From: Phormidium tanganyikae FI6-MK23 | Lineage (GTDB): Bacteria > Cyanobacteriota > Cyanobacteriia > Leptolyngbyales > Leptolyngbyaceae | DNA: 64,000 nucleotides | NCBI GenBank assembly: GCA_019359175.1 | Contig: JAHHHU010000001.1 | Span: forward strand, 372,001-436,000 | Reading direction: 5' to 3' | Shown here: piece after piece, positions 9,069 to 18,684 of the stretch | How the letters are laid out: each line of letters starts with the position of its first letter | Position numbering within the stretch: position 1 is the stretch's first letter | The notes under the pieces: generated by a model | Told to the model about the DNA's origin: nothing | What the model saw: only the letters and a program-made list of their open reading frames with translations | Databases searched by the model: none | Made by a program: the position numbers and the translations under genes

Positions 9069-10001
9069 ATGAGCTTCCAGATTGATCGCGGACTATTTCT
9101 TCCTGACTTCTCTGATTTTCATGCGATCTTAGGAGCCTCGATCGAGGCAGAAGTCAAAGAAATTCGCAAACAATACCTGAAGATCGCGCGTCGCTTGCAC
9201 CCGGATAGCTGCGTTGCAGAACTTGAAAGCGATCGACACCTCGCAGAGCAACTGTTATCGAAACTGGTGAATCCGGCTTGGCAAAACCTTTCACAAGAAA
9301 AAACCCGAACCAATCACCTGCTGGTTTTGAAAATGAAAGGGCAGGGAGCCGCCCGCAAACGACACGAACTAGAATTCGGCAGTAATCTCGCAAAGCAGCT
9401 TTTGACCTCTGGCAACGCCGATTACTTTTATCGCACCGCGCTGAAAGACTTATCCGACCGACAATACGAACAACTGGATCAAGCGATCGAACTCACCGCC
9501 CAAATTAGCGAACTAAATTTAGCCTACCTAATTTGTCGCGATGGCACTTCAGAAAGCAACTCACCCAAGAGCCAGATCTATACTCCTTCAACGCCAACCG
9601 CGACCAACACGCCATCGCAACCCGCGCCGCCTCGACCCGAATCGCTCAACGATCAGTATTACCGTCGAGCAGAAGGATTCGCGGCAAAGGGAAATTATGC
9701 CCAAGCAACGATAGAATTGCGAGATGCCCTAAAGATTGAGCCAAACAGTAGCCGCTGTCACAGTTTAATGGGCTTAGTATATTTGCGGCAAAATCAACCG
9801 ACGATGGCGAAGATTCATTTCACCAAAGCGCTGTCCGTCGATCCGCAAGACCCGATCGCGTTGGAAGGCAAACAAAAGCTCGAACCTCCTGCGGCAAAAC
9901 TGCCAGCCAGCAAACCCGCAGCGAAATCCGATGCCACAAAACCTAATTCGACAAAACCTAGCGGCGGTATGTTTGGTGGTCTTTTTGGCAAAAAAAAGTA
10001 A
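9069..10001 (+). CDS. J-domain protein with TPR repeats
   Basis: A 310-residue protein. Residues about 15-85 form a J-domain with the HPD tripeptide at 44-46 (RRLHPDS), which in this family stimulates DnaK ATPase. Residues about 195-270 hold TPR motifs (YYRRAEGFAAKGNYAQATIELRDAL, then LMGLVYLRQNQPTMAKIHFTKAL). The linker is proline/threonine rich, and the tail is low-complexity lysine/alanine/proline ending in GGLFGKKK. It lacks the glycine/phenylalanine and zinc-finger parts of DnaJ, so it is a specialised co-chaperone; the client is unknown. hisZ follows after 24 bp. Confidence 0.88.
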   Translation: MSFQIDRGLFLPDFSDFHAILGASIEAEVKEIRKQYLKIARRLHPDSCVAELESDRHLAEQLLSKLVNPAWQNLSQEKTRTNHLLVLKMKGQGAARKRHELEFGSNLAKQLLTSGNADYFYRTALKDLSDRQYEQLDQAIELTAQISELNLAYLICRDGTSESNSPKSQIYTPSTPTATNTPSQPAPPRPESLNDQYYRRAEGFAAKGNYAQATIELRDALKIEPNSSRCHSLMGLVYLRQNQPTMAKIHFTKALSVDPQDPIALEGKQKLEPPAAKLPASKPAAKSDATKPNSTKPSGGMFGGLFGKKK

Positions 10002-10025
10002 CGCTTAATTCCACACAAAGACTCA

Positions 10026-11207
10026 ATGGTTTACCAGCCCCCCGCAGGTGCGCGCGACCTCCTGCCTCTGGATGTCGCCCAAAAACGTTGGATTGAAGAT
10101 CGGCTCCAGCAGGTGTTTCACGGTTGGGGCTATCACCGCATCATTACCTCAACGCTCGAACGCTTGGATACGTTGATGGCAGGTGGCGCGATCGAGCGCT
10201 CGACCGTGATTCAACTGCACCAACTCGAAGAAGACCCGCTCGGCTTACGTCCAGAGTTGACCGCTTCGATCGCTCGCACCGTTGCGACTCGCCTCTCAAA
10301 CAGCACTTTCCCGCAGCGGCTTTACTACAATGCCAATGTGTTTCGCCGCGCTCAAGAAGGCAGCCATACCCATCAGCAGGAGTTTTATCAAGCTGGAGTC
10401 GAGTTACTCGGCGGCGGCGGTCTGAGATCGGATGCTGAAGTGCTTCTACTGATGCTGGACTGTTTGAAAAGCTTAGAGCTATCTGGGCAGTTGATTTTAG
10501 GAGAAGCGGGATTAACGCGATCGCTGCTTTCGGTGTTTCCTGAGGCGATTCGTTCTAAAGTTCGTCGCGCGATCGCACATCTCGATCGACTCGCATTAGA
10601 AGCTTTGCCTTTGTCGGATGTCGATCGCGAGCGTGCCTTGCTCCTTCTAGACCTACGCGGCAAGCCTGCGGATGTTTTACAAAAAGTGAGCGGCTTGAAT
10701 CTAAACGAAACCGAGCGCTCGATCGTGAATAATCTCAAGTCCTTGATTGAACTTCTGCAAGCCAGTGTCGATGTGCATATCGTGCTGGATTTGAGTTTGA
10801 TTCGCACGTTTGATTACTACACCGGGATTGTGTTTGAAGTGGTGACACAATCGGGGCAGATTGTCCTCGGACAAGGGGGAAGATACGATCAACTACTCGG
10901 ACAGTTTCATCCGCAAGGCGAATCGATTCCGGGGATCGGCTTTTCCCTCCAACTTGAGAATTTGCATCAGGTGTTGCTGACGACGGGACAGCTACCGAAA
11001 CAAACGCGATCGTGTGATTGGCTTGTGGTGTCAGAGGTTCCACGATTGGCGTTTTCTCATGCTCAGAAGTTACGGGACATGGGCGATCAAGTGGAGGTAG
11101 ATCTGAGTTCTGGAACTCGTGAGGAGGTTCAGAATTACGCGCAACAGCGGCGAATTTCTCAGATTGCTTGGGTTCAGACGGATGGGGAAGTTGTAGTGGA
11201 GAGATAA
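10026..11207 (+). CDS. hisZ: ATP phosphoribosyltransferase regulatory subunit
   Basis: HisZ is a HisRS-like paralogue that pairs with the short-form HisG to catalyse and regulate the first step of histidine synthesis. The 393-residue protein begins with the HisRS-like PPAGARDLLP, has the class II synthetase core (LRPELTASIARTVA, then RTFDYYTGIVFEVV and GGRYDQLLGQF), and lacks the C-terminal anticodon-binding domain of true HisRS. Its length matches cyanobacterial HisZ. hisG is not in the window. It follows the J-domain gene closely and converges on typA. Confidence 0.93.
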   Translation: MVYQPPAGARDLLPLDVAQKRWIEDRLQQVFHGWGYHRIITSTLERLDTLMAGGAIERSTVIQLHQLEEDPLGLRPELTASIARTVATRLSNSTFPQRLYYNANVFRRAQEGSHTHQQEFYQAGVELLGGGGLRSDAEVLLLMLDCLKSLELSGQLILGEAGLTRSLLSVFPEAIRSKVRRAIAHLDRLALEALPLSDVDRERALLLLDLRGKPADVLQKVSGLNLNETERSIVNNLKSLIELLQASVDVHIVLDLSLIRTFDYYTGIVFEVVTQSGQIVLGQGGRYDQLLGQFHPQGESIPGIGFSLQLENLHQVLLTTGQLPKQTRSCDWLVVSEVPRLAFSHAQKLRDMGDQVEVDLSSGTREEVQNYAQQRRISQIAWVQTDGEVVVER

Positions 11208-11234
11208 AAAAGGGGCGATCGGTTAAGTTCTTCC

Positions 11235-11314
11235 GTCATTGCTGAGAGCTTCTGCCCCCTAAATCCCCCAAATTTAGGGGATTTAGGGGGCAGAAGCCGA
11301 CCGAAACGAAGCGA
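11235..11314. repeat. palindromic repeat, family 1, copy A
   Basis: An 80 bp element with perfect 21 bp arms (11248-11268 and 11277-11297) built on the ccccctaaatcccc core. Its outer flanks (gtcattgctgagagctt on the left, aagccgaccgaaacgaagc on the right) reappear in reverse orientation around copy C at 16610-16677. The shared flanks show that the repeat unit extends beyond the hairpin. Confidence 0.85.
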
Positions 11315-11341
11315 TAAGCGACTTGTATTTACGCCAACCGA

Positions 11342-11378
11342 CAAAAAACGGGCGATCGAGATTATCTCGATCGCCCGT
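11342..11378 (-). terminator. rho-independent terminator of typA
   Basis: A 14 bp perfect stem (11348-11361 with 11365-11378, tight loop) is followed, when read on the minus strand, by a run of six Ts (11342-11347). It lies 18 bp past the typA stop codon. It could also stop hisZ transcripts, although no T-run lies on that side. Confidence 0.82.
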
Positions 11379-11395
11379 TCAATTCACCGATGCGC

Positions 11396-13192
11396 TTACT
11401 TCTTCGCTAATCTCTTCGCTTTCGCCACTTTCCGCAATCGAATCGAGGCTGGCGTGACTTCGAGCAATTCATCCGGCCCGATGTACTCTAGAGCACGTTC
11501 CAAACTCATATCGATCGGCTCTTTCAACTGCACCAATTCTTCACCGCCAGACGCACGGTGATTGGTCAATTGCTTCGTCTTACAAACATTGAGTTCGAGA
11601 TCCTGGGGTCGGTTGTGTTCGCCCAAAATCATGCCCTTGTAGACCTTCGTGCCAGGACGAATGAAGAACACGCCGCGATCTTCAGCATTCTGCATTGAGT
11701 AGAAGGTTGCAACGCCTTCCTCAAACGAGATCAGAACACCATTGCGACGCGCTTCGATATCACCGCTCATCGGGCGGTACTCTAGGAAACTGTGGTTCAC
11801 AATTCCTGCACCGCGAGTCAGACGCATACACTCGCCTCGGAAACCGATCAGACCCCGCGCCGGAATCACAAATTCTAGATTCGTGCGTCCGTTGGTTCCG
11901 ACCTGCATATCTTGCATCTCGCCTTTACGCTGTCCGAGTCGCTCAATACAGCCTCCAACCGATTCTTCTGGCACATCCAGCAGCAAGGTTTCAAACGGCT
12001 CACAAGGCTGACCATTCACTTCACGGAAAATCACCTGCGGCTGAGACACTTGGAATTCGTAACCTTCACGACGCATCGTTTCGATCAGAATGCCTAAGTG
12101 CAATTCACCCCGACCAGAAACCGCGAGTTTATCCGGTGAATCAGTGTCTTCAATTCGGAGTGCCACGTTAGTTTCGAGTTCGCGGTAGAGCCGATCGCGC
12201 AATTGCCGCGAGGTGACGAAATCGCCTTCTTGCCCCGCAAACGGCGAATCGTTCACCGAGAAGGTCATTTGTAAAGTCGGCTCATCCACTTTGATCAGCG
12301 GTAGAGCTTGGGGATCGTTGGGATCGGTAATCGTTTCACCGATGTTCGCATTTGCAAATCCAGCGACTGCAACCAAGTTTCCAGCCGTTGATTCTTCAAT
12401 GTCGATCCGCTTCAGTCCCTCAAAGCCCATCAGCTTCGAGATTTTGGACTTCACGATCGCTCCGGTTTCAGTCACGATCGCGGCTTGTTGTCCGATCTTG
12501 ATCGTGCCGTTGTGAATCTTTCCGATCACAATCCGACCGAGGTAGTCCGAGTAATCGAGCGTCGTTACTTGCAGTTGAAGCGGTTTGGTTGCATCTCCCA
12601 CAGGCGGCGGAACATGGCGTAAAATCGCATCAAACAGCGGCTTCATATCGCTCGATTCTTCTTCTAGCGTGTCTTTCGCGAACGCCGACAAGCCAGAACC
12701 GAACAAGTAAGGAAATTCGCACTGGTCATCATCCGCGCCAAGTTCGATGAACAGATCCAGCACTTTATCGACTGCAATCATCGGATTGGCACGAGGACGA
12801 TCGATCTTATTCACAAAGACGATCGGGCGCAGTCCTTTCTCTAGCGCTTTCTTCAGCACGAATCGAGTCTGAGGCATCGGGCCTTCATTGGCATCCACGA
12901 TCAGCAGACAGCCATCGACCATGCCCAAAACGCGCTCGACTTCACCGCCAAAATCCGCGTGTCCGGGCGTATCCACAATATTAATCAGCGTGTCTTTGTA
13001 GCGAACCGCTGTATTTTTCGACAGAATCGTAATCCCGCGCTCACGTTCGAGATCATTCGAGTCCATCACGCAGTCCGGGACTTCTTCTCCCTCGCGGAAC
13101 GTTCCCGCTTGCTTAAGAAGGGCATCGACAAGGGTAGTTTTACCGTGGTCAACGTGAGCAATGATAGCAACGTTGCGAATGGGAAGAGTCAT
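11396..13192 (-). CDS. typA: translational GTPase TypA/BipA
   Basis: A ribosome-binding GTPase of the EF-G superfamily used in stress and cold adaptation and in ribosome assembly. All G motifs are visible: [10 protein letters not shown] near the N-terminus, the RERGITI switch [15 protein letters not shown], and NKIDR. The EF-G-like domains follow, then the BipA-specific C-terminal domain ending in a basic [11 protein letters not shown]. Length (598) is normal. It is transcribed alone, with a terminator immediately downstream. Confidence 0.97.
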   Translation of the reverse strand: MTLPIRNVAIIAHVDHGKTTLVDALLKQAGTFREGEEVPDCVMDSNDLERERGITILSKNTAVRYKDTLINIVDTPGHADFGGEVERVLGMVDGCLLIVDANEGPMPQTRFVLKKALEKGLRPIVFVNKIDRPRANPMIAVDKVLDLFIELGADDDQCEFPYLFGSGLSAFAKDTLEEESSDMKPLFDAILRHVPPPVGDATKPLQLQVTTLDYSDYLGRIVIGKIHNGTIKIGQQAAIVTETGAIVKSKISKLMGFEGLKRIDIEESTAGNLVAVAGFANANIGETITDPNDPQALPLIKVDEPTLQMTFSVNDSPFAGQEGDFVTSRQLRDRLYRELETNVALRIEDTDSPDKLAVSGRGELHLGILIETMRREGYEFQVSQPQVIFREVNGQPCEPFETLLLDVPEESVGGCIERLGQRKGEMQDMQVGTNGRTNLEFVIPARGLIGFRGECMRLTRGAGIVNHSFLEYRPMSGDIEARRNGVLISFEEGVATFYSMQNAEDRGVFFIRPGTKVYKGMILGEHNRPQDLELNVCKTKQLTNHRASGGEELVQLKEPIDMSLERALEYIGPDELLEVTPASIRLRKVAKAKRLAKK

Positions 13193-13254
13193 AAATACGA
13201 CCGTAAGGGTTGAAAGAAATCTTAAAGAGGCTTAACAATTCTATCCTAGCGGCT

Positions 13255-13725
13255 TCACGTTTGATTGGGAATCTGTTCGGCGTTAAGTTGCAAAATTCGA
13301 TCGATGATTTCACTCGCCACAGGCAGCACCGACAAACGATTTCCTTGACGCACGACCGCAAGTTCTTCCGGTGTAAAGGTCTGACGCAATCGATCAAGCG
13401 AGATCAGCGGCAATTTTTGCAGAAACTCGACTTGAACAGTCTGCCACCGGGGAGAATTGGGCGATGATTTTACGTCGTAATATTTGCTATCCGGATCAAA
13501 CTGGGTCGGATCTACGAGTTCAGATTCCACAATCTTCATTAAGCCAGCAATGCCAGGAGGGTTTGCATTGGAATGATAGAAAAACGCAACATCTCCCGAT
13601 TTCATCGATCGTAGGAAGTTGCGGGCTTGGTAGTTGCGAACTCCGTCCCAAATAGTGACGCGATCGCGCTCTAAGTCCGTTATCGAGTAAACATCTGGCT
13701 CAGATTTCATCAACCAATACTGCAT
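13255..13725 (-). CDS. EVE-domain protein
   Basis: A 156-residue EVE-domain protein (PUA-like fold). The domain starts at the ATG at 13725 with MQYWLMKSEPDVYSI and contains WDGVRNYQARNFL, GDVAFFYHSN and GIAGLMKIV, all standard EVE signatures. An in-frame start 30 codons upstream (13815) would add a sequence not belonging to the domain and is rejected. EVE proteins bind modified bases in DNA or RNA; the ligand here is not known. It stands 62 bp upstream of typA on the same strand. Confidence 0.9.
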   Translation of the reverse strand: MQYWLMKSEPDVYSITDLERDRVTIWDGVRNYQARNFLRSMKSGDVAFFYHSNANPPGIAGLMKIVESELVDPTQFDPDSKYYDVKSSPNSPRWQTVQVEFLQKLPLISLDRLRQTFTPEELAVVRQGNRLSVLPVASEIIDRILQLNAEQIPNQT

Positions 13726-13890
13726 CACATCGTCCCCATTCTGCGGGCAGTCTACCGCACTCATCGCCATCGATCGGAGAACGTTGCTCAATCGCAAAAA
13801 TTCTCTCTGATTCACAGCATCGAATCCGCAGAAACAGTTTTTTGAGAACGCAACCTGTTATAAAAGTTTCGAGAGAGGAGTGAATATCGC

Positions 13891-14712
13891 ATGAACTTAA
13901 ACAAAAGCGCTTTGGATCTTTTAAAGGAAACGAGTCGAACGTTTTATATTCCCATTAGCCGTTTGCCATCGGGATTACAGGAAGCAGTGGCTTCGGCGTA
14001 TCTCTGTATGAGAGCGATCGACCAAATCGAAGATCATCCCGATCTGGATAATGCCGTAAAAGCGCGAATGCTGCGGCAAATTAGCTTAGTGCTGCAAGGG
14101 GGCGATCGCGGATTCACCGCCGAAGATTTTCGCCTAGTCTTTGCCTCGGAGTTAGCACACCTTGAGGAAGTGACGCTGCGGTTGGATGAATGGCTCTCAT
14201 ATGCTCCGTCAGACATCGCTCCGCGCATCTGGGAGGCAATCTCTACCATGTCCGATCGAATGGCACACTGGGCAGATTGCAACTGGGCGATTGAGACAGA
14301 AACGGAACTCGATCAGTACACTTTTAGCGTAGCGGCATCGGTGGGCTTGCTGCTGTCGGATTTGTGGTCATGGTACGACGGCACAAAGACCGATCGAATG
14401 GAAGCGGTAGGGTTTGGCCGGGGCTTACAGTCGGTGAATATTCTTCGCAACCATGGGGAAGATTTTACGCGCGGTGTGACGTTCTATCCAAAGGGTTGGA
14501 CAAACGATCAGATGCAGGCATATTCGCGTCGTCAGCTTGAGCTTGCAAATGCTTATGTCGGCTCTCTTCCAGCGACGAGCCCGGCTTTAGATTTCTGTCG
14601 AATTATTCTGATGTTGGCTCACGCGACGTTGGAAGCGATGGAGCATGGAGCCGAGAAGTTAACGCGATCGGAAGTGATGGAGTTGGTTCAGCAAGTGACC
14701 AAAGCGAGTTGA
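13891..14712 (+). CDS. phytoene/squalene synthase-like protein
   Basis: A 273-residue protein of the trans-isoprenyl head-to-head synthase family. It has the first acidic motif region (CMRAIDQIEDHPDLD, residues about 48-62), a middle YTFSVAASVGLLLSDLW, and a second acidic region reading NILRNHGED rather than the usual NILRDxxED, so the first aspartate is replaced by asparagine. It is shorter than authentic phytoene synthases (about 310) and squalene synthases (about 350). Close relatives seem widespread in cyanobacteria as a separate clade. The product, or whether it is catalytic at all, is uncertain. A GAGAGGAG ribosome site lies upstream of the ATG. Confidence 0.8.
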   Translation: MNLNKSALDLLKETSRTFYIPISRLPSGLQEAVASAYLCMRAIDQIEDHPDLDNAVKARMLRQISLVLQGGDRGFTAEDFRLVFASELAHLEEVTLRLDEWLSYAPSDIAPRIWEAISTMSDRMAHWADCNWAIETETELDQYTFSVAASVGLLLSDLWSWYDGTKTDRMEAVGFGRGLQSVNILRNHGEDFTRGVTFYPKGWTNDQMQAYSRRQLELANAYVGSLPATSPALDFCRIILMLAHATLEAMEHGAEKLTRSEVMELVQQVTKAS

Positions 14713-14760
14713 GAACATCCGCTCGATCGAAGCGGTTCGCTCCGATGCTGAATGCGGGAA

Positions 14761-14842
14761 GCCCCCTAAATCCCCCATTCTGGGGGACTTTGAGAAGGCT
14801 ATCTGAATCTCAAAGTCCCCAAATTTGGGGGATTTAGGGGGC
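14761..14842. repeat. palindromic repeat, family 1, copy B
   Basis: Two 35 bp arms (14761-14795 and 14808-14842) pair with three mismatches around a 12-base loop. The arms carry the same ccccctaaatccccca core plus the ggggactttgaga extension that is also present in the large copy D. It sits between the convergent synthase-like and coiled-coil genes. Confidence 0.85.
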
Positions 14843-14877
14843 AAAAGCCGCTGACACCGAAGCGAATCAATTTCAAA

Positions 14878-16395
14878 CTACTGACCTGATCGCGGAAAGC
14901 TCGGCAATTCGACTGCCGCAAGAGACTCGCGTTTTTTCTGCGATCGTTCTGGATACACGACAGGCGATGGACTGCCTTCCGATGTTGGAATCACGAACGG
15001 TTCACTAGGACGATCGCTTGCATTGAGCGTAATGAACGGCGAAGCAGTTGGGATCGCAGGTTCAATCTCTGGCTCAAATGCGGGCGGCAATGCCAAGTTA
15101 AATGGATTTGCCGCCATTTCTCCGATCGGTTCTTCAACCGGAATCGATTCGACAGCGAATTCTTCAAGTCGTGCAGCGATCGCAAGTTCATCGACAATGA
15201 CTTCTGGGATTTCAGCTTTTGGAGCTTTAGCTGCATTCGGCACAAACAAGTCAATGTTGTGATGAACAGCGGGTGTTTCTTCAGTCGTTGATGCTTCACT
15301 TCTCGATCGAGCGATCGTGTAACTCAAGGGCGGATGCACAACGATCGGTTCCGGTTGTGCGGTTTCGACATCCTCAATCTCAAAATTATCAATCTCAAAA
15401 GATTCGGTTGCGATCGCTTCGGGTTGAAACGCAATCGGTTCCGGTTCCTGCTCGAATAAGATGGCATCATCGGGAGCAGTTGCCCAAACGCTTTCGGACG
15501 GCGCAGCGATATTGCTGACGACCGTTTCAGGTTCCCAGGGTTGAGAATCGAGTGTGGTAGACCAAGGCCGAACGGGCTGCGCTTTGACAAACCTAACCGA
15601 ATCAGACTGAGACTCGCTTTCTGAAATCGCGTGATCGACCGATTCTTCGATCTTTTGAGTTGCCGTAACATCGAGGCATTTTTCGAGCGCGGCTTTGAAT
15701 TGCAGCGTGTATTGTTGCTGGCGGTGAAGGCGCGATCGCAAATCTCGACAAGAGCTTTCAGACTGGCGCAACTGCTGGATTTGGTCATCGTAGCGCTGTT
15801 TGGTTAAGGCACAATCACGCTCTAATTGAGCGACCTGAGTTTGGCTCACTTCGAGTTGTGCAGTTAACGTTTCGATCAAAATCTGCTGTTTCTGTTGAGC
15901 TTGATGCGCTTGCTCCAAGGTCTGAGAAAGTGAAGCAACTCCCACTTGAGTCGTTGTAATCGTTTGCAGATATTCAGCGAGTTGAACTTCTTGATCCTGC
16001 AATCTTTGTCGCGACGCATCTAAAGCTTGTCGCTGTTTTGCAATCATCGCGGCTTGCTGTTGCGTCAGGTGCGTTTCTCGCATCGATCGCTGTTCTGCTT
16101 CGGCTTGCTGAGTGCTGATCTGAGTTTCCAATCGTTTCGTTTCGGCTCTCAAAGTGGCATGAGATTCACCCAGCGAAAACTCCAGTTCTGCCACTCGCGA
16201 TCGCAGTTTTTGATTTTGTTGTTCGAGATCTTTGATGCGAAGACCGACTTGCGAGGGTTCTTCGGTTGGAGCTTCTGGAATGGTGTTAATGTCGATCGCG
16301 TTTGGAAAATTCACGGTTGTCCAACCTGCTTCGGATTCGGGTTGGGTTGGCTCGATTGGATCAGACGGAATGTTTGGGATCTCAGCTTCACTCAT
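14878..16395 (-). CDS. coiled-coil protein of unknown function
   Basis: A 505-residue protein that I do not recognise. Residues 1-50 are acidic and proline-rich. Residues about 50-230 are a long glutamine- and leucine-rich coiled coil (for example LEQQNQKLRSRVAELEFSL, then ETLTAQLEVSQTQVAQLERD). Residues about 240-490 are a very acidic, probably disordered region rich in E, P, A and short hydrophobic clusters, and the last 25 residues turn basic (ERSQKKRE). There is no signal peptide or membrane segment. The architecture suggests a cytosolic scaffold, but this is inference. It is transcribed alone. Confidence 0.72.
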   Translation of the reverse strand: MSEAEIPNIPSDPIEPTQPESEAGWTTVNFPNAIDINTIPEAPTEEPSQVGLRIKDLEQQNQKLRSRVAELEFSLGESHATLRAETKRLETQISTQQAEAEQRSMRETHLTQQQAAMIAKQRQALDASRQRLQDQEVQLAEYLQTITTTQVGVASLSQTLEQAHQAQQKQQILIETLTAQLEVSQTQVAQLERDCALTKQRYDDQIQQLRQSESSCRDLRSRLHRQQQYTLQFKAALEKCLDVTATQKIEESVDHAISESESQSDSVRFVKAQPVRPWSTTLDSQPWEPETVVSNIAAPSESVWATAPDDAILFEQEPEPIAFQPEAIATESFEIDNFEIEDVETAQPEPIVVHPPLSYTIARSRSEASTTEETPAVHHNIDLFVPNAAKAPKAEIPEVIVDELAIAARLEEFAVESIPVEEPIGEMAANPFNLALPPAFEPEIEPAIPTASPFITLNASDRPSEPFVIPTSEGSPSPVVYPERSQKKRESLAAVELPSFPRSGQ

Positions 16396-16609
16396 GGGAT
16401 AACCTGCAAGACGGGATCAACTCAGCACAGCAGCGTTTCTACAACGAGAAACATTTAATGATATTTAGTTATAGCGACTGTTCTGAAGAATTGAACGTTT
16501 TCTTCTAAATTTCTGTCACACAACTTACCACGCTATAATTTGCCAGGCTTGAGAGTAAATTGAAACTTGCTTAACTTCACAAGCGCAGCGTGTATACACA
16601 AGCCGTTTG
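16396..16609. other. non-coding gap between coiled-coil gene and thrS
   Basis: The whole gap between genes is 322 bp, and the part before repeat copy C is AT-rich and non-coding. It should hold the promoter of the coiled-coil gene. Near its right end, gtgtatacacaagccg at about 16590-16605 resembles the terminal sequence of the inverted-repeat element at 20873-20964. Confidence 0.5.
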
Positions 16610-16677
16610 TTGCTTCGTTTCTGTCGGCTTCTGCCCCCTAAATCCCCCAAATTGGGGGCGAAGCTCTCAGCAATGAC
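16610..16677. repeat. palindromic repeat, family 1, copy C (shortened)
   Basis: A 68 bp copy in the opposite orientation to copy A. Reverse-complemented, it aligns with copy A end to end, including gtcattgctgagagcttc at one side and aagccgacagaaacgaagc at the other, but lacks about a dozen bases of the central arm. It lies just past the thrS stop. Confidence 0.8.
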
Positions 16678-16717
16678 AGGCTAAGAAATTTACACGGTAG
16701 CGGTGTTCCTCTTCAGC

Positions 16718-18532
16718 TTAGAAGTTTCCGTGAGCTTCGTTTGCAGCTTTAAGCCGATCGACAACTTCCACAACCGCGATCGCGCCCAGTTCTCCGGAAG
16801 CACGAGTCCGAATACTCAACGCACTCCCTTCGACTTCTTTCGCTCCCACAACCGCCATCACCGGAATCTTATCCTTCTCAGCGTTGCGGATTAGCTTACC
16901 GAGTCGATCGCCACCTGGAGCCACTTCTGCCCGAATTCCAGCCTGTTTCATCTGCTGAACCACTTGAACCGCAAACGGTCGAAACTCATCGCTCACAGGC
17001 AAGATGCGAATCTGCTCTGGAGCAAGCCACACCGGAAAATCTCCTGCATACTCTTCGATCAGAATTCCGATCAGTCGCTCTAATGACCCAAACGGCGCAC
17101 GGTGAATCATGACCGGACGCTGGCGGCTTCCATCTTCTGCAACGTATTCGAGATCAAAGCGTTCCGGTAAGTTGTAATCGACTTGCACAGTTCCAAGCTG
17201 CCACTCTCGATCGAGCGCATCACTGAAGATAAAGTCCAATTTCGGGCCGTAAAATGCTGCCTCACCGATGCCCTCAAAATAGTTCATTCCAAGAGTTTCA
17301 ACCGCGCGACGAATTGCACCTTGAGCTTTATCCCAAGCATCATCAGAACCAATGTATTTGTCTGAATCCGGATCACGGAAACTTAGACGTGCTTTGAAGT
17401 TCTTGAGCTGCAAACTCTTAAACACCGATAGGATCAAATCCACTACGCTGAGAAACTCAGAATCAAGCTGCTCAGGAGCCACAAACAAGTGAGAATCATC
17501 AACCGTAAAGCCGCGTACTCTGGTCAGTCCGCCGAGTTCACCAGATTGCTCGTAGCGATAGACGGTTCCGAATTCCGCGAGTCGCATCGGGAGTTCTCGA
17601 TACGATCGTAGTTCGCTCTTATAGATCTGAATGTGAAACGGACAGTTCATTGGCTTCATCACGAAGCCTTGTTCGTCAGCGCGGGCTTTGTCATCCTCCG
17701 CCATCATCGGGAACATATCTTCGCTGTATTTCTGCCAGTGTCCCGAAGTTTTGAACAGATCGACTCTGGCAATGTGAGGAGTGACAACGGGCAAGTAGCC
17801 GCGCTTTGTCTGCTCTTGTTTGAGAAAGTCTTCAAGAGTCGATCGTAAAACGGTTCCCTTCGGTGTCCACATCGGCAAACCGGGGCCGACTAAATCCGAG
17901 AAGATAAACAAGCCCAGTTCTTTACCCAGTTTGCGGTGATCGCGCTTCTGTGCTTCTTCTTTACGGCGCTTGTATTCAGCTAACTGCTCCGGCGTTTCCC
18001 AAGCCGTCCCGTAAATCCGCTGCAATTGTGCCTTGGTTTCATCCCCGCGCCAGTATGCACCTGCGACCGATTCGAGGTCGATCGCATCCGGATTTAGTTC
18101 TGCGGTGCTATCAACGTGCGGGCCTGCACACAAATCCCACCACTGATCGCCCAAGTGATAAATCGCGATCGGCTCTTGCTTGATATCGCCGAGAATTTCT
18201 AGTTTGTATGGCTCATTGATCGCTTGAATCCGCGATGCTGCTTCTTCGCGGCTGACTTCCTCGCGGCTCACAGGCAAATTGCGGCGAATGATTTTCGCCA
18301 TCTCTTTTTTGATCGCCTTGAGATCCTTTTCGGTAAACGGCTCAGGACTATCAAAATCGTAGTAAAACCCATTCTCGATCCAAGGGCCGATCGTCACCTG
18401 CGCCTTCGGAAAAAGTTTCTGTACCGCCATCGCCATCACGTGCGAAGTCGTATGACGAATCTTTTGTAGAGCTACAGATTCGCTGGTTTTGGGCAAGTAG
18501 ATTTTTTCCGACTGCGGAGAATCGTCTGACAT
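16718..18532 (-). CDS. thrS: threonyl-tRNA synthetase
   Basis: Charges tRNA-Thr. The 604-residue protein begins directly at the editing-domain region (RHTTSHVMAMAVQKLFP). It therefore lacks the N-terminal TGS domain found in the 642-residue E. coli enzyme, as is common in cyanobacteria. The class II catalytic core is present with the zinc-ligand region MNCPFHIQIYK, motif 2 (FGTVYRYEQSGELGGLTRVRGFT) and motif 3 (APFGSLERLIGILIEEY), followed by the anticodon-binding domain. It is divergent from the DUF2605 gene. Confidence 0.97.
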   Translation of the reverse strand: MSDDSPQSEKIYLPKTSESVALQKIRHTTSHVMAMAVQKLFPKAQVTIGPWIENGFYYDFDSPEPFTEKDLKAIKKEMAKIIRRNLPVSREEVSREEAASRIQAINEPYKLEILGDIKQEPIAIYHLGDQWWDLCAGPHVDSTAELNPDAIDLESVAGAYWRGDETKAQLQRIYGTAWETPEQLAEYKRRKEEAQKRDHRKLGKELGLFIFSDLVGPGLPMWTPKGTVLRSTLEDFLKQEQTKRGYLPVVTPHIARVDLFKTSGHWQKYSEDMFPMMAEDDKARADEQGFVMKPMNCPFHIQIYKSELRSYRELPMRLAEFGTVYRYEQSGELGGLTRVRGFTVDDSHLFVAPEQLDSEFLSVVDLILSVFKSLQLKNFKARLSFRDPDSDKYIGSDDAWDKAQGAIRRAVETLGMNYFEGIGEAAFYGPKLDFIFSDALDREWQLGTVQVDYNLPERFDLEYVAEDGSRQRPVMIHRAPFGSLERLIGILIEEYAGDFPVWLAPEQIRILPVSDEFRPFAVQVVQQMKQAGIRAEVAPGGDRLGKLIRNAEKDKIPVMAVVGAKEVEGSALSIRTRASGELGAIAVVEVVDRLKAANEAHGNF

Positions 18533-18684
18533 AGAGCAAGAATAAGGATGAATGCCTTATCTATCTTACCGATCCCCTGTCATTGTGTGTTCAATCTGCA
18601 ATCTTTCAAGGTAAGATGAAAAAGGTTACGAAATGTAAAGAATATTAGGAATCGTTGACGCAATCCGCGTTTTGCTCTCGCCAA

